This document shows, one piece after another, positions 9,490-19,258 of a stretch of DNA of 64,000 bases (positions within the stretch are counted from its first letter, which is position 1; each line of letters opens with the position of its first letter). A program made the translations under genes and the position numbers. Under the pieces are notes generated by a model, which saw only the letters and a list, made by a program, of their open reading frames with translations, searched no databases and was not told the DNA's origin. This DNA is from Desulfobulbus rhabdoformis (lineage in GTDB: Bacteria; Desulfobacterota; Desulfobulbia; Desulfobulbales; Desulfobulbaceae). The DNA is taken from NCBI RefSeq assembly GCF_016919065.1, contig NZ_JAFFQA010000020.1, positions 17,839 to 81,838 on the forward strand. The letters are read 5' to 3'.

Positions 9490-9708
9490 CCTGAATCCGT
9501 GAGCATTCATCTGTGCGTCAGTTTCGTTGTTTGTGACGTACCGATTAAAGTACACTTTATCGGTATGTTGCAGGCAATGAAAGTGGCGTGCTGATGGATG
9601 TCCCAAGGGGCGGCGGGTGAAGTTGAACAACAAATGAATTAATTTAAAAATCCTTGTCCCATTAATTGGATATGCTTTTCAGTGACCACCCGCCGTCACG
9701 GATTCAGG
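9490..9708. mobile_element. MITE, CCTGAATCCGTGA family, copy A
   Basis: A 219-bp non-coding element with perfect 13-bp inverted ends, CCTGAATCCGTGA (9490-9502) and its complement (9696-9708). A further inverted pair, GGAGCTCCAG (9473-9482) and CTGGAGCTCC (9720-9729), lies outside. The right half (about 9610-9708) is almost identical to the copy at 44905-45029. It lies between the convergent porin and histidine kinase genes; the rest of 9428-9835 shows nothing else. Confidence 0.7.
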
Positions 9709-9835
9709 GAAGAGTAATTCTGGAGCTCCCCGGTAGATGCCATAGTTGGTATCTTGAGAGTGGCCCCAAAAAAGAACAAGCCGAAACCTGATTGTTCCGA
9801 CCTGCTCACACAATCAACGACATTGAAGCGTATTT

Positions 9836-10930
9836 TCAGTGATTTGCATCACTGGATTTATCATCATCTTTTGCCTCGATGGGTAAGGTAATGATAAAGG
9901 TGGCCCCCTCTCCAAGGGTACTTTCGACCTTCAAGGTCCCTCCATGTTTTTTACTGACCACATCATGCGCAATAGCCAACCCCTGACCGGTTCCCTTGCC
10001 CACTGTTTTGGTGGTAAAGAATGGATCAAAAACACGGCTGAGAATGTCTTCGGGGATGCCGACTCCGGTATCCCGAATAGAAATCTGCACATCCTCTCCC
10101 AGGGAGGTGGTGGATATTGCGATAAGCCCCTTCTCTGCACCTCCGCCTTCCTTAATCTTCGCTTCAATGGCATGGACGGCATTAACCAAAATATTAAGCA
10201 ACACCTGTCCCAGCTCATCGGCCAGTGAAGAGACAAGGGGTAAATCCGGATCCAGGTCAGTCTGCACATCGGCTACATACTTCCACTCGTTGGAGGTGAC
10301 AATGACCGTGGTTTCGATAAGCTTATTGATATCGTTCTTGGCCTTTTCCTTACTGCTGGGATGACTGAACTCCTTCATTGCCATGACAATGGAGGCTATA
10401 CGTTTAACCCCCTCTTTACTCTGCTTTATGGCTGCCGGTGTTTCTTCTTCCAGATATTCCCAATCGACCTCGGTCATCAGCCCATTGACCATGGATTTGC
10501 TCAGTGAAATCGTATCCCCTTCCGTGCGCTCCACCTGGCGGTTAAGCATATGAATGATTCGCTGCATGCCCTCAAATGATTCACCGAGAAAATCTATATT
10601 AGAACCGATAAACTGGGTTGGCGTATTAATTTCATGAGCAATTCCGGCAGCAAGCTGGCCAACGGATTCCAATTTATTGGCATGAATCAGCTGTGACTGA
10701 GTAACTTGCAATTCCTTCAGTGCCTGTTTCAAGGCCTCGCCCTGCTGGCGCAGATGTTCCGTTTTTCGTTGGACAATACGCTCGAGTGAAAGATTTTGCG
10801 TCAGCAATTCCATGGTGGACCCGCCTCCGGCATACTGCTGTTCAACGGTATCCATCAAGACCTGGATCGTCTTGGCTTGAGCCATGAGTTTGGCGTGTAA
10901 CGTTGCCAGATAATCTTCCTGCCTATTCAT
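9836..10930 (-). CDS. Sensor histidine kinase, no transmembrane segment
   Basis: A 364-residue kinase with a coiled-coil N terminus, a phosphoacceptor block AAGIAHEINTPTQFIGSN (His 99), and a HATPase domain with DELGQVLLNILVNAVHAI (N box), RDTGVGIPEDILSRVFDPFFTTK (G1/F boxes) and GTGQGLAIAHDVVSKKHGG (G2 box). The PTQF variation after the His box is typical of HisKA kinases paired with FIST or HDOD-type partners. No sensor domain is present. It follows the FIST gene by 2 bp, so FIST is the probable sensory input. No response regulator lies next to it. Confidence 0.88.
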   Translation of the reverse strand: MNRQEDYLATLHAKLMAQAKTIQVLMDTVEQQYAGGGSTMELLTQNLSLERIVQRKTEHLRQQGEALKQALKELQVTQSQLIHANKLESVGQLAAGIAHEINTPTQFIGSNIDFLGESFEGMQRIIHMLNRQVERTEGDTISLSKSMVNGLMTEVDWEYLEEETPAAIKQSKEGVKRIASIVMAMKEFSHPSSKEKAKNDINKLIETTVIVTSNEWKYVADVQTDLDPDLPLVSSLADELGQVLLNILVNAVHAIEAKIKEGGGAEKGLIAISTTSLGEDVQISIRDTGVGIPEDILSRVFDPFFTTKTVGKGTGQGLAIAHDVVSKKHGGTLKVESTLGEGATFIITLPIEAKDDDKSSDANH

Positions 10931-10932
10931 GC

Positions 10933-12081
10933 TTAGCCTCCCAAGGCTACGCCGGTAAAGGTCTGATTGACATGGAGTGAGTTATACTGCTCGCCATAGG
11001 TACTAAAACCAAAAACATGATTTTCTGCCATGAGCGAACCAATGGCCTTGTCAATATGGCGTTCCTCCATTTCCAATCGCCGCAATATGCAGTCACAGCC
11101 AAAAATAATTACAGGCTCTCCAATCTCCTCCCGCACATTTCGCAAGCATTGTTCAAGTGCTTCTTCAGCGGCTGTTCCCTCGCCAATGGTTAACACCAGC
11201 CCCTTGTCGATTGCACAGTAAAACTTGAGACTTCCATCTTCTTCCACCCCGGCAATCCCGCGAACGAAGTAGTCGTTACCAATACGCAACATCAGAGGGT
11301 AACGGGAAAAAACTGAAGCATTCAGGGCATCGACTTCAACCCCTACACAATCGGCATAGGCCTTTACCGCGGCTTCACCATTGATCTCCTGAACAAGCCG
11401 CCTTTCAGGAATAGCTTCCGTAATAACCAACCTTTTTTCAGTGGATTGGAAATGCTGGTGTTTAAACACTGTAAACGGCAGTGAAGTCATGCACAGTGTA
11501 AAAACCGCACAGTCCTGCAACAACTGACCATCGTAATACACGTAGGTGTTTTGAAAGCGGAGTTTGTCGCCAGCAGACCCACCAACAATGGGTACATCGC
11601 CAAGGGCACGATAGAGACTGGCGCTGACGGCTTCTTCCCGAGCTGACAACCCATCAACCAATAATAGACCAAATGCTTGTTGTTTCGAATACTGTAAGCG
11701 GTCATGAACGTCAGCGGCGATGACCTCAATTTGATCTGCCAGGTTATCCAGCGGATGGATCAGGTAAGGCACTGCCTTGAAATGATGGCTGTGCAGCCGC
11801 ATGGCGCTGATCCCGTCTTTTTGAAACCCGTTCAGGGTAAGCTGACCTGCTGAAGAACAACCGATCACGGGTCCGGGGAGTTTTGAGAGTGTTTGGCATA
11901 ATTCATTGTGATCGTAACTATCGGCAAAAAAGACCTGGGTCAGTTGCGGTGATTCCGTCATCCTGCCTGCTCCGATATCACATTGATTAAACAGTTCCTC
12001 CAGAGCCTGGGTTGGATCAGTGGCAGAGGAAGTCCCCTGACAAATGGTAACGCGAGAAGATTGAGACGTTTTGACGGGCAT
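10933..12081 (-). CDS. FIST-domain sensory protein
   Basis: A protein of about 382 residues with FIST_N (GPVIGCSSAGQLTLNGFQKDG, LLLVDGLSAREEAVSASLYRALGDVPIVGGSAGD) and FIST_C (LVQEINGEAAVKAYADCVGV, FIFG-type end with GFSTYGEQ). FIST domains are thought to bind small ligands such as amino acids. The frame runs from 12201, but an AGAGGTGA site upstream favours the ATG at 12079-12081. It forms a two-gene operon with the kinase that follows. Confidence 0.85.
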   Translation of the reverse strand: MPVKTSQSSRVTICQGTSSATDPTQALEELFNQCDIGAGRMTESPQLTQVFFADSYDHNELCQTLSKLPGPVIGCSSAGQLTLNGFQKDGISAMRLHSHHFKAVPYLIHPLDNLADQIEVIAADVHDRLQYSKQQAFGLLLVDGLSAREEAVSASLYRALGDVPIVGGSAGDKLRFQNTYVYYDGQLLQDCAVFTLCMTSLPFTVFKHQHFQSTEKRLVITEAIPERRLVQEINGEAAVKAYADCVGVEVDALNASVFSRYPLMLRIGNDYFVRGIAGVEEDGSLKFYCAIDKGLVLTIGEGTAAEEALEQCLRNVREEIGEPVIIFGCDCILRRLEMEERHIDKAIGSLMAENHVFGFSTYGEQYNSLHVNQTFTGVALGG

Positions 12082-12263
12082 AATGTTCGTCACCTCTGTA
12101 GGCGTCCCCCATGAGGGTATGGGCAAGGGTGGTAAAAACGTTCTGCCGATAAGAGTGCAGCGCCTGTAATTCGAGCGAAGAGGAAGTGGGTTGACCAGCA
12201 AACGCTTACCGTGCTTTGCTAACAGGGTATCGCATTGATAGGAGAAAGTGAATGCGATTTGGC

Positions 12264-12306
12264 AGAAAAAAGGCCTCCAAGGAAGAATTTTACCTATGGA
12301 GGCCTT
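12264..12306 (-). terminator. Rho-independent terminator of the efflux operon
   Basis: A perfect 10-bp stem, AAGGCCTCCA (12270-12279) with TGGAGGCCTT (12297-12306). Read on the minus strand it is followed by a run of T residues, as expected for the end of the acrABnodT-acrR transcript. Confidence 0.8.
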
Positions 12307-12379
12307 ACGTAATAAGTGATTATGACACGGTTTTCAGCTCTTACCGAGCGTTAAGCAAAAGCATTCAGACAGTGCTCTG

Positions 12380-13024
12380 TTACACTTGGATAGCTTGGTT
12401 AAGAGGCTGTTGATGACGGAACATGGCGAACACCATTTTAACGATTATCGGCCCCTGCTTTTTGATGTCCACCATCTCAGGATTCATGACCCAGTTGGCG
12501 ATAAGACCGTGAATCATGGAAAAGATGGTCACTGTTCCCAACTTTACATCAAAATCCTGGGGTATCTGTCCTCGCTTAATGGCATTGTTGAATACAATCT
12601 GTAACCCTTGGTAGCGCTCATGACGACATTGCTGATGTCGGTGGCGGATGGCTTCGGTATCCTTACTGCGATCACCCTCATCGAAAAGTATCCGAAAGAG
12701 CTGCTGCTGCAGCGTGTCGTCGACCATCCCAGCGAAAAACGATAGGTATAACTCTTCCATTTTTCCAAGGGGATCGGGTTCGTCAACGTTCTCACTGGCC
12801 TTGGTCAGTGGGGTATAAAATTCCAGGACCTGTTCCCAGAGCGAATTGAGTAGATCCGCCTTGTTGGCAAAATGCCAGTAAATGGCTCCCCTGGTAACGC
12901 CGGCCTCTTTGGCGATCTCGGTTAGGGAAGCATGGGCCACCCCTTTGCTGGCTATCACCCGTACAGCAGCTTCCATAATTGCTTTGCGGGTTTCCATGGC
13001 CTCTTCTTTGGTTCTCCGTGCCAT
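12380..13024 (-). CDS. acrR: TetR/AcrR-family repressor of the efflux operon
   Basis: A 214-residue TetR-family regulator. The N-terminal helix-turn-helix, ASLTEIAKEAGVTRGAIYWHFANKADLL (about residues 33-60), is close to that of AcrR. It is the last gene of the efflux operon, 10 bp after nodT, so it is made from the promoter it probably represses. A near-identical copy of the known E. coli acrA operator lies upstream of acrA at 18904-18927, supporting this assignment. Confidence 0.88.
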   Translation of the reverse strand: MARRTKEEAMETRKAIMEAAVRVIASKGVAHASLTEIAKEAGVTRGAIYWHFANKADLLNSLWEQVLEFYTPLTKASENVDEPDPLGKMEELYLSFFAGMVDDTLQQQLFRILFDEGDRSKDTEAIRHRHQQCRHERYQGLQIVFNNAIKRGQIPQDFDVKLGTVTIFSMIHGLIANWVMNPEMVDIKKQGPIIVKMVFAMFRHQQPLNQAIQV

Positions 13025-13034
13025 TCTCCCTCCC

Positions 13035-14483
13035 TCACAAAACGTTAGCGTTGGTCTTCAGCTCTTGAGTACGCTCCTGCCAGCCTCCTCCAAGAACCTT
13101 GTAGAGGTTTATGCGATTGAGCATCTGGGCAAGCTGAAGTGATAAAAAGTTCTGGCGTGCGGTATAGAGTGAGCGTTGGGCATCAAGCAGGGTTAAAAAA
13201 TTATCGAGTCCCTGTTCATAGCGCTCCTTGGCCAGCGTATAATACTTCTCATTGGCGGCCAGGTTTGCCTTCTGGGCGACTAACTGTCGATCATAGGTCT
13301 CTCCGGCAACCAGAGCATCAGCGACCTCGCGAAATGCACTTTGAATGGCGAGTTCATAGTTGGCAACGGATATATCCTTACTGATTTTGGCTAAATCCAA
13401 TTCCGCCCGTAAACGACCAGCAGTAAAAATGGGCAGGCTGATACTGGGGGTAAACAGCCATGCTCCTGAGCCGGAATCAAAGAGGTCTGAAAGATCTCCG
13501 CTCATCTTGCCGGCAGAGGCGGTAAGACTGATGCTCGGAAAAAAGGCTGCCCGAGCCGCACCAATCTTGGCATTGGCCCCTTTGAGCGTGTGCTCTGCGG
13601 CCTGGATGTCAGGTCGCTGGAGCAAAACAGCTGAGGAAAGATGTGCTGGCGCTCTGGAAGGTGCAACCTGGGCCGTAAGCCCATGTTCTGACTCATCAAG
13701 CGCAGGTAAAGGACTGCCTGTAAGCAACATCAGGCTATTCACATCCTGAGCGACCTGGCGTTGATACATGGCAGAGTTGGCCCGGGCCGATTCAAGACTG
13801 GTTCTGGCCTGAGCCAGATCGAGCTGAGTAGCCATGCCCTCTTCGGATCGCTGCAGAATGAGTTGATACGACTCCTCTTCTGTCCGCATGGTGTCTTCGG
13901 TTATGGCCAGCAGCTCTTTATCTGCAAGCCAGGTTAAATAGGCGCCGGCAACCTCTGAGACCAGACTGATCTGGGCTGAGCGATGGGTCTCTTCCAGGGC
14001 CAGATAATTTTCCAGGGCCTGATCCTTGAGACTGCGAACCCGCCCAAAAAAATCAAGTTCGTAGGAAGACACCCCAACGGTTGCGTTATAATACTCCAGA
14101 GTTACATGGTTGCCGCCACTGTAGGTGCGTTGCTTGGTCCCTGAACCACTACCGCTTATACTGGGAAAAAGCTCAGAACGCTGAATTCTGTACTGGGCCT
14201 GATAACTGGCTACGTTTAATGCAGAAACCCTGAGATCCCTGTTGTTGACGAGTGCAGTTTTTATAATGGCCTGCAGCTGGGAATCGACAAAGAAATCCCG
14301 CCAACCGATTTCAGCACCGACTTCGGGCAGGCCTTTTACCCCACCGCTTGCCTGCCCAACGACTCCCGGTAAAGTATTAGCCACGGGTAAGGTCGGCTGA
14401 GTGTACTGGGGGGCCAGGGCACAGCCTCCCAACAGTGCCAACAATGCTGCGGAGACGACATATTTTGATGTTGAAAGAACCAT
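13035..14483 (-). CDS. NodT-family outer membrane efflux lipoprotein
   Basis: A 482-residue TolC-like outer membrane channel. The start is set at the ATG at 14481-14483, one base after the stop of the RND pump gene and preceded by GGAGG; a longer frame to 14684 overlaps the pump gene and is unlikely. The lipoprotein signal ends LLGGC-ALAP. Two outer membrane efflux repeats are seen, with YELDFFGRVRSLKDQALENY and the LLQRPDIQAAEHTLKGANAKIGAARAAFFPS motif typical of NodT/OprM proteins. Confidence 0.92.
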   Translation of the reverse strand: MVLSTSKYVVSAALLALLGGCALAPQYTQPTLPVANTLPGVVGQASGGVKGLPEVGAEIGWRDFFVDSQLQAIIKTALVNNRDLRVSALNVASYQAQYRIQRSELFPSISGSGSGTKQRTYSGGNHVTLEYYNATVGVSSYELDFFGRVRSLKDQALENYLALEETHRSAQISLVSEVAGAYLTWLADKELLAITEDTMRTEEESYQLILQRSEEGMATQLDLAQARTSLESARANSAMYQRQVAQDVNSLMLLTGSPLPALDESEHGLTAQVAPSRAPAHLSSAVLLQRPDIQAAEHTLKGANAKIGAARAAFFPSISLTASAGKMSGDLSDLFDSGSGAWLFTPSISLPIFTAGRLRAELDLAKISKDISVANYELAIQSAFREVADALVAGETYDRQLVAQKANLAANEKYYTLAKERYEQGLDNFLTLLDAQRSLYTARQNFLSLQLAQMLNRINLYKVLGGGWQERTQELKTNANVL

Positions 14484-14484
14484 C

Positions 14485-17400
14485 TCACACCTCCGAGGGA
14501 GAGCTAGTGTCTTCAATCTGCGCTCTTTCTGTTTTGAAAAGGCGGAGAACAAGAACAAAGAACAAAGGTATAAACACAATCGCCAGCACTGTGGCGGAAA
14601 ACATACCTCCCAGCACACCGGTGCCAATGGCGTGGCGACTGTTTGCGCCAGCACCTGTACTGATTGCCAGGGGAAGTACACCAAGCATAAATGCCATGGA
14701 GGTCATGATAATAGGCCGCAGACGTAACCGACAAGCCTTGATGGTTGCATCCACAAGTTCTGCCCCCTTGTCATAACGTTGTTTGGCAAACTCGACAATA
14801 AGGATGGCGTTTTTAGCTGAGAGCCCAATAGTTGTGAGCAATCCGACCTGGAAATAAACATCGTTTTCCATGCCCCTGAAATAGGCTGCGGCAAGGGCGC
14901 CGAGAACGCCAAGCGGGACAGCAAGAATGACTGAAAATGGTACCGACCAGCTCTCATACAAGGCTGCAAGGCAAAGGAAGACCACAAGAATTGATATCGC
15001 ATAAAGTGCAGGTGCTTGAGCACCGGCCTGTTGTTCCTGAAATGAGGCACCGGTCCATTCATAGCCCACACCGGCAGGCAATTTTCCGACCAACTCTCCG
15101 ACAATCCGCATGGCGTCACCACTGGATTTTCCGGGAGCAGCCTCACCCACGATTTCAACGGCGGAGTTACCGTTATACCGTTCCAAGCGTGGTGAACCAA
15201 TGCTCCAGTGCCCAGAGCTGAATGTAGTAAAGGGGACCATTCCCCCGCTGCTGTTACGCACATACCAGAGTTTCAAATCCTCAGGCTGCATACGATACGG
15301 TGCATCGGCCTGAACATAGACCTTCTTCACACGTCCCCTGTGCACAAAATCGTTTACATAGTTGGACCCCCAGGCAGTCGATAGGGTGGTGTTGATATCA
15401 CTGACAGATACCCCTAAAGCCATGGCCTTTTCGAAATCAATATCAACGTTATACTGGGGGGTATCCTCCATGCCATTGGGGCGTACCCGTACAAGATTGG
15501 GGTTTTGTGCTGCCATCCCAAGAAACATGTTTCTTGCCTGGATCAGTTTCTCGTGTCCCAATCCTCCTCGATCCTGCAGGTAAAAGTCAAACCCGGAAGA
15601 TGTACCAAGCGAAGGAATCGAAGGGAGGTTAAAGGGATAGACCATCGCATCTTTAATCCCTGAAAAAGCCCCAAAGGCTCTGTGAATCACGTCAAAAACG
15701 GATTGCCCTTCTCCCTTGCGTTCACTCCAATCGTGTAGCTGGGCAAAGACCATTCCCATATTCTGTCCTGTACCCGCGAAACTGAAACCGGCAACGGTAA
15801 AGGCGGATTTGACGTTTTCTTTATCCTCAACCAAATAATAATCCCGAACCCGGTTCAGCACGGTCTGGGTTCGTTCCAGGGTTGCTCCTGTTGGGAGTTG
15901 CACCATGGTCAGAAAGACACCTTGATCCTCGGATGGTAAAAAGGAGGTGGGAAGCTTGGTAAAAAGAAATCCCATGCAGCCGATCAGCAAGAGATAAATG
16001 ACGCCAAAACGCCCAGCGCGCTTGAGGACATAGCCAACGGTTGACTTATAGGTATCGGCACTGCGTTCAAAATTACGATTAAACCAGCCAAAAAAACCTT
16101 TTTTCTGTGCATGCTGCTCTTTGCTCACCGGTTTGAGAATAGTTGCACAGAGCGCTGGAGTAAGAATCAGGGCGACCAGCACGGAAAGTACCATGGCCGA
16201 GACAATGGTCAGCGAAAACTGACGATAAATGGCACCGGTGGAACCACCAAAAAAAGCCATGGGCACAAAAACTGCCGAAAGCACCAGGGCAATACCTATA
16301 AGAGCGCCGGTAATCTGGTCCATGGACCTACGCGTGGCCTCAAGGGGGGACAACCCGTGACTGGCCATAATACGTTCTACGTTTTCAACCACAACAATGG
16401 CATCATCAACCAAGAGCCCAATGGCCAGAACCAAGCCGAACATCGTCAGCGTGTTGATGGAAAAGCCAAATGCGGACATAACGCCAAAGGTTCCTAAAAG
16501 TACGACAGGAACAGCAATGGTCGGGATGAGGGTTGCCCGAAAATTCTGCAAAAAGAGAAACATTACCAAGAAGACCAGAATAACGGCCTCTACAAGGGTA
16601 TGGGCGACTTCCTCAATGGATAAACGAATAAAGGTTGTCGTGTCGTAGGGATAGACAATGGAGACACCGGCAGGAAAATAGGGCTTGAGTTCTTGGAGCT
16701 TCGCCCGAACCGCATCTGCAGTATCCAGAGCGTTTGCCCCGGTCGCCAGCATGATCGCCATACCAGCCGCGGGTTTTCCGTTAAAGGTGGTCTGCGTATC
16801 GTAGCTCTCCCCACCGATTTCAACACGGGCCACGTCTTTCAGGCGGGTCTGGGATCCATCGCTGTTCACCCGGAGGAGAATATTGGTAAATTCTTCCGGT
16901 GTTTTCATTTTGGTTTGGGCCATCATACTCGCTGTCACCAACTGCCCGGAAACAGAGGGAACACCACCGAGGTCGCCAACCGTGACCTGGTTGTTCTGTG
17001 CTTGGATCGCTGCGCTTACATCTGAAGGTGTCAGCTGATAGGCATTGAGTTTGTGGGGATCAAGCCAAATGCGCATGGCGTATTGGCTCCCAAAAATCTG
17101 TATTGATCCAACCCCAGGAGTACGGCTCAAAGGATCCCGTAGAGTGGAAACCATGAAATCCGAGAGATCGTTTTTTCCCATGGTTCCATCTTCGGAGATC
17201 AACCCCACGATCATGAGGAAGGTGGAGTTTGATTTTGTTACCTGTACCCCTTCCTGCTGTACTTCCTGGGGGAGAAGGCTGGTCGCCTGCTGCAGTTTAT
17301 TTTGTACCTGCACCTGAGCAATATCGGGATCGGTACCGGCTTCAAAAGTGAGTGTCACGGTCACGGTTCCTGAAGAGGAACTTTGCGAGTTCATATAGAG

Positions 17401-17625
17401 CAGATGATCAAGTCCGTTCATGTTCTGCTCAATGATTTGGGTGACACTATCCTCAATGGTCTGGGCAGAGGCGCCAGGATACTTTCCTGAAATCTGTACC
17501 GATGGTGGCGCAATTTCAGGATACTGGGCTATGGGCAGACGAAGGATTGACAATGCCCCAGCCAACATAATGACAATGGCAATAACCCATGCAAAGATGG
17601 GCCTATCTATAAAAAATCGAGCCAT
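14485..17625 (-). CDS. acrB: RND multidrug efflux pump, AcrB/HAE1 family
   Basis: A 1046-residue inner membrane transporter, standard length for AcrB. It begins [17 protein letters not shown] and contains the TM4 aspartate pair in [35 protein letters not shown] periplasmic segments, and the TM10-11 region with [16 protein letters not shown] and [20 protein letters not shown]. It uses the proton gradient to expel hydrophobic compounds through the adaptor and NodT channel encoded next to it. Confidence 0.97.
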   Translation of the reverse strand: MARFFIDRPIFAWVIAIVIMLAGALSILRLPIAQYPEIAPPSVQISGKYPGASAQTIEDSVTQIIEQNMNGLDHLLYMNSQSSSSGTVTVTLTFEAGTDPDIAQVQVQNKLQQATSLLPQEVQQEGVQVTKSNSTFLMIVGLISEDGTMGKNDLSDFMVSTLRDPLSRTPGVGSIQIFGSQYAMRIWLDPHKLNAYQLTPSDVSAAIQAQNNQVTVGDLGGVPSVSGQLVTASMMAQTKMKTPEEFTNILLRVNSDGSQTRLKDVARVEIGGESYDTQTTFNGKPAAGMAIMLATGANALDTADAVRAKLQELKPYFPAGVSIVYPYDTTTFIRLSIEEVAHTLVEAVILVFLVMFLFLQNFRATLIPTIAVPVVLLGTFGVMSAFGFSINTLTMFGLVLAIGLLVDDAIVVVENVERIMASHGLSPLEATRRSMDQITGALIGIALVLSAVFVPMAFFGGSTGAIYRQFSLTIVSAMVLSVLVALILTPALCATILKPVSKEQHAQKKGFFGWFNRNFERSADTYKSTVGYVLKRAGRFGVIYLLLIGCMGFLFTKLPTSFLPSEDQGVFLTMVQLPTGATLERTQTVLNRVRDYYLVEDKENVKSAFTVAGFSFAGTGQNMGMVFAQLHDWSERKGEGQSVFDVIHRAFGAFSGIKDAMVYPFNLPSIPSLGTSSGFDFYLQDRGGLGHEKLIQARNMFLGMAAQNPNLVRVRPNGMEDTPQYNVDIDFEKAMALGVSVSDINTTLSTAWGSNYVNDFVHRGRVKKVYVQADAPYRMQPEDLKLWYVRNSSGGMVPFTTFSSGHWSIGSPRLERYNGNSAVEIVGEAAPGKSSGDAMRIVGELVGKLPAGVGYEWTGASFQEQQAGAQAPALYAISILVVFLCLAALYESWSVPFSVILAVPLGVLGALAAAYFRGMENDVYFQVGLLTTIGLSAKNAILIVEFAKQRYDKGAELVDATIKACRLRLRPIIMTSMAFMLGVLPLAISTGAGANSRHAIGTGVLGGMFSATVLAIVFIPLFFVLVLRLFKTERAQIEDTSSPSEV

Positions 17626-17628
17626 GGC

Positions 17629-18825
17629 TTACTCCGTATGTGTGCCTGTTTGAACTGGCCCGGTTTGCACGATGGAGGGTTTCATTTCCTCCTGTACGGG
17701 TTTAACCGGCATACCAACACGAACTTTTTGCAAACCGGAGACAATAATCTGCTCACCTGCTTGCAATCCCTTTGTGACCAGAACGCGTTTGCCGATGTTT
17801 TGATCGGTTTCGATAATTTTAGTGGCAACCATGGAATTTTTATCGACAACCATGACAGTCGCTTCGCTTTTTGCATTCCGCTGGATACTGACGGCGGGAA
17901 CCAACAATGCATCCGGTTTCAACCCTTTATCAATACGCGCGCGAACAAACATTCCTGGCAGCAGTTCTTGCTGTGGATTGGCAACAAGAGCACGCAGGGT
18001 TACGGTTCCAGTGGTTTGATTGACAGTGACATCGGAAAATTCCAGGTTTCCCGTTTCACCGTATTCTGTTCCATCATCAAGAATAACAGTGACAGCGGAA
18101 TGCGGTTGTTCTCCACCTTCGGCCAGTCCTGCCGCTACTTCTCTTTTCAGGCGGATTAATTCGGTGCTGGATTGGTTCACATCAACATACATGGGATCGA
18201 GTTGCTGAATTGTTGCCAATGCCGAGCCCTGTTGGGCAGTCACTAGTGCACCTTCAGTCACCTGGGATTTACCAATACGACCGCTAATAGGTGCCGTCAC
18301 CTTGGTATAGTTCAGGTTGATTTTGGCTGCGTCTAAAGCAGCTTTTGCGGCAGCAACATCGGCGACCGACTGCTTCCATGTGGCCTCCATCTCTATTTGC
18401 TCCTGTTCACTGACCGCCTTGGTTCGTACCAAAACCCGGTAGCGATCGGCTTTGATTTTATCGGAGCGCTCTTTCGCCTTTGCTTTTGCAAGAGCCGCCT
18501 TGGCGCTATCGTACGCTGCCTGATAGGTTGCCGGATCAATCTGATACAAGAGCTGTCCGGCTTCCACCACAGATCCTTCGGTGAATAGTCGTTTTTGTAT
18601 AATACCGCTTACCTGTGGCCGAACTTCGGCAATGCGAAATGCGGCCGTTCGCCCTGGCAGTTCAACTGAGAGCTCGACAGGTTCTTTTTTCAGGGTCACA
18701 ACTCCGACTTCCTGAGGAGGCTGTTCCAACTGTTTCGACTCATCCCCTTTTTCACAACTACTGAGGAGAAGCCCAAAAGCAAGAGCAACCACCCAAATCA
18801 TTGTATGTTTCTGTATCTTTTCCAT
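17629..18825 (-). CDS. acrA: RND efflux periplasmic adaptor lipoprotein
   Basis: A 398-residue membrane fusion protein. Its signal peptide ends with the lipobox LLSSC. The lipoyl/hairpin/beta-barrel order is visible: VRPQVSGIIQKRLFTEGSVVEAGQLLYQIDPATYQAAYDSAKA, then KINLNYTKVTAPISGRIGKSQVTEGALVT, and a DGTEYGETGNLEFSDVTVNQTTGTVTLRA barrel segment. It is the first gene of the operon; its stop is 3 bp before the pump start. Confidence 0.95.
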   Translation of the reverse strand: MEKIQKHTMIWVVALAFGLLLSSCEKGDESKQLEQPPQEVGVVTLKKEPVELSVELPGRTAAFRIAEVRPQVSGIIQKRLFTEGSVVEAGQLLYQIDPATYQAAYDSAKAALAKAKAKERSDKIKADRYRVLVRTKAVSEQEQIEMEATWKQSVADVAAAKAALDAAKINLNYTKVTAPISGRIGKSQVTEGALVTAQQGSALATIQQLDPMYVDVNQSSTELIRLKREVAAGLAEGGEQPHSAVTVILDDGTEYGETGNLEFSDVTVNQTTGTVTLRALVANPQQELLPGMFVRARIDKGLKPDALLVPAVSIQRNAKSEATVMVVDKNSMVATKIIETDQNIGKRVLVTKGLQAGEQIIVSGLQKVRVGMPVKPVQEEMKPSIVQTGPVQTGTHTE

Positions 18826-18899
18826 TGAGTTCCTTCTAACTCCATATTTGCTATCTTTTTAAGCGAGTGGACAATGTAAGCAAATTTCAAACAGCGGCC

Positions 18900-18928
18900 T
18901 TTATACATACATTTACGAATGTATGCAA
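18900..18928 (-). promoter_or_regulatory. Efflux operon promoter with AcrR-type operator in its spacer
   Basis: On the minus strand TTGCAT and TATAAA are exactly 17 bp apart. The spacer is filled by a 24-bp imperfect palindrome at 18904-18927, with half-sites TACATACATT and AATGTATGCA around a short centre. This differs only at a few positions from the E. coli acrA operator bound by AcrR (as remembered from the literature). A bound repressor would block the promoter directly. Confidence 0.8.
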
Positions 18929-19085
18929 ACAGATTTTATGCATAGAGTAAAATATTGCAAGAATAATTTTCATTCCCCCTGAAAAAGGGAATGAAATCTT
19001 AATAATGAGCAAAACAGAACCTTTCTTCATGGGAATGTGGTCCAATTTCGCATGCGAAAAAGAACCAAATATTGTGAAGAAATGA

Positions 19086-19114
19086 AAAAGCCCAGGGGGG
19101 TACCCCGGGCTTTA
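19086..19114. terminator. Terminator downstream of glmS
   Basis: An almost perfect hairpin, AAAGCCC...GGGCTTT with a GG/CC-rich centre around GGTACC, lies about 145 bp after the glmS stop. On the minus strand it is followed by CTTTTTCATTTC. It would also insulate glmS from the efflux operon upstream region. The remainder of 18826-19258 shows nothing else. Confidence 0.65.
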
Positions 19115-19258
19115 GTGTGTCTTAAACAATTAGATATCTTAATCGATGTCAGGTGCGGGCAAAACTCCGATGAGAAAATCTAGTGCATTATTCGGAGGCT
19201 GGAACAATAAGCAATTATTCAAGAGTTCTTTTAGGATGAACTCGGAGACGATTGGCTC

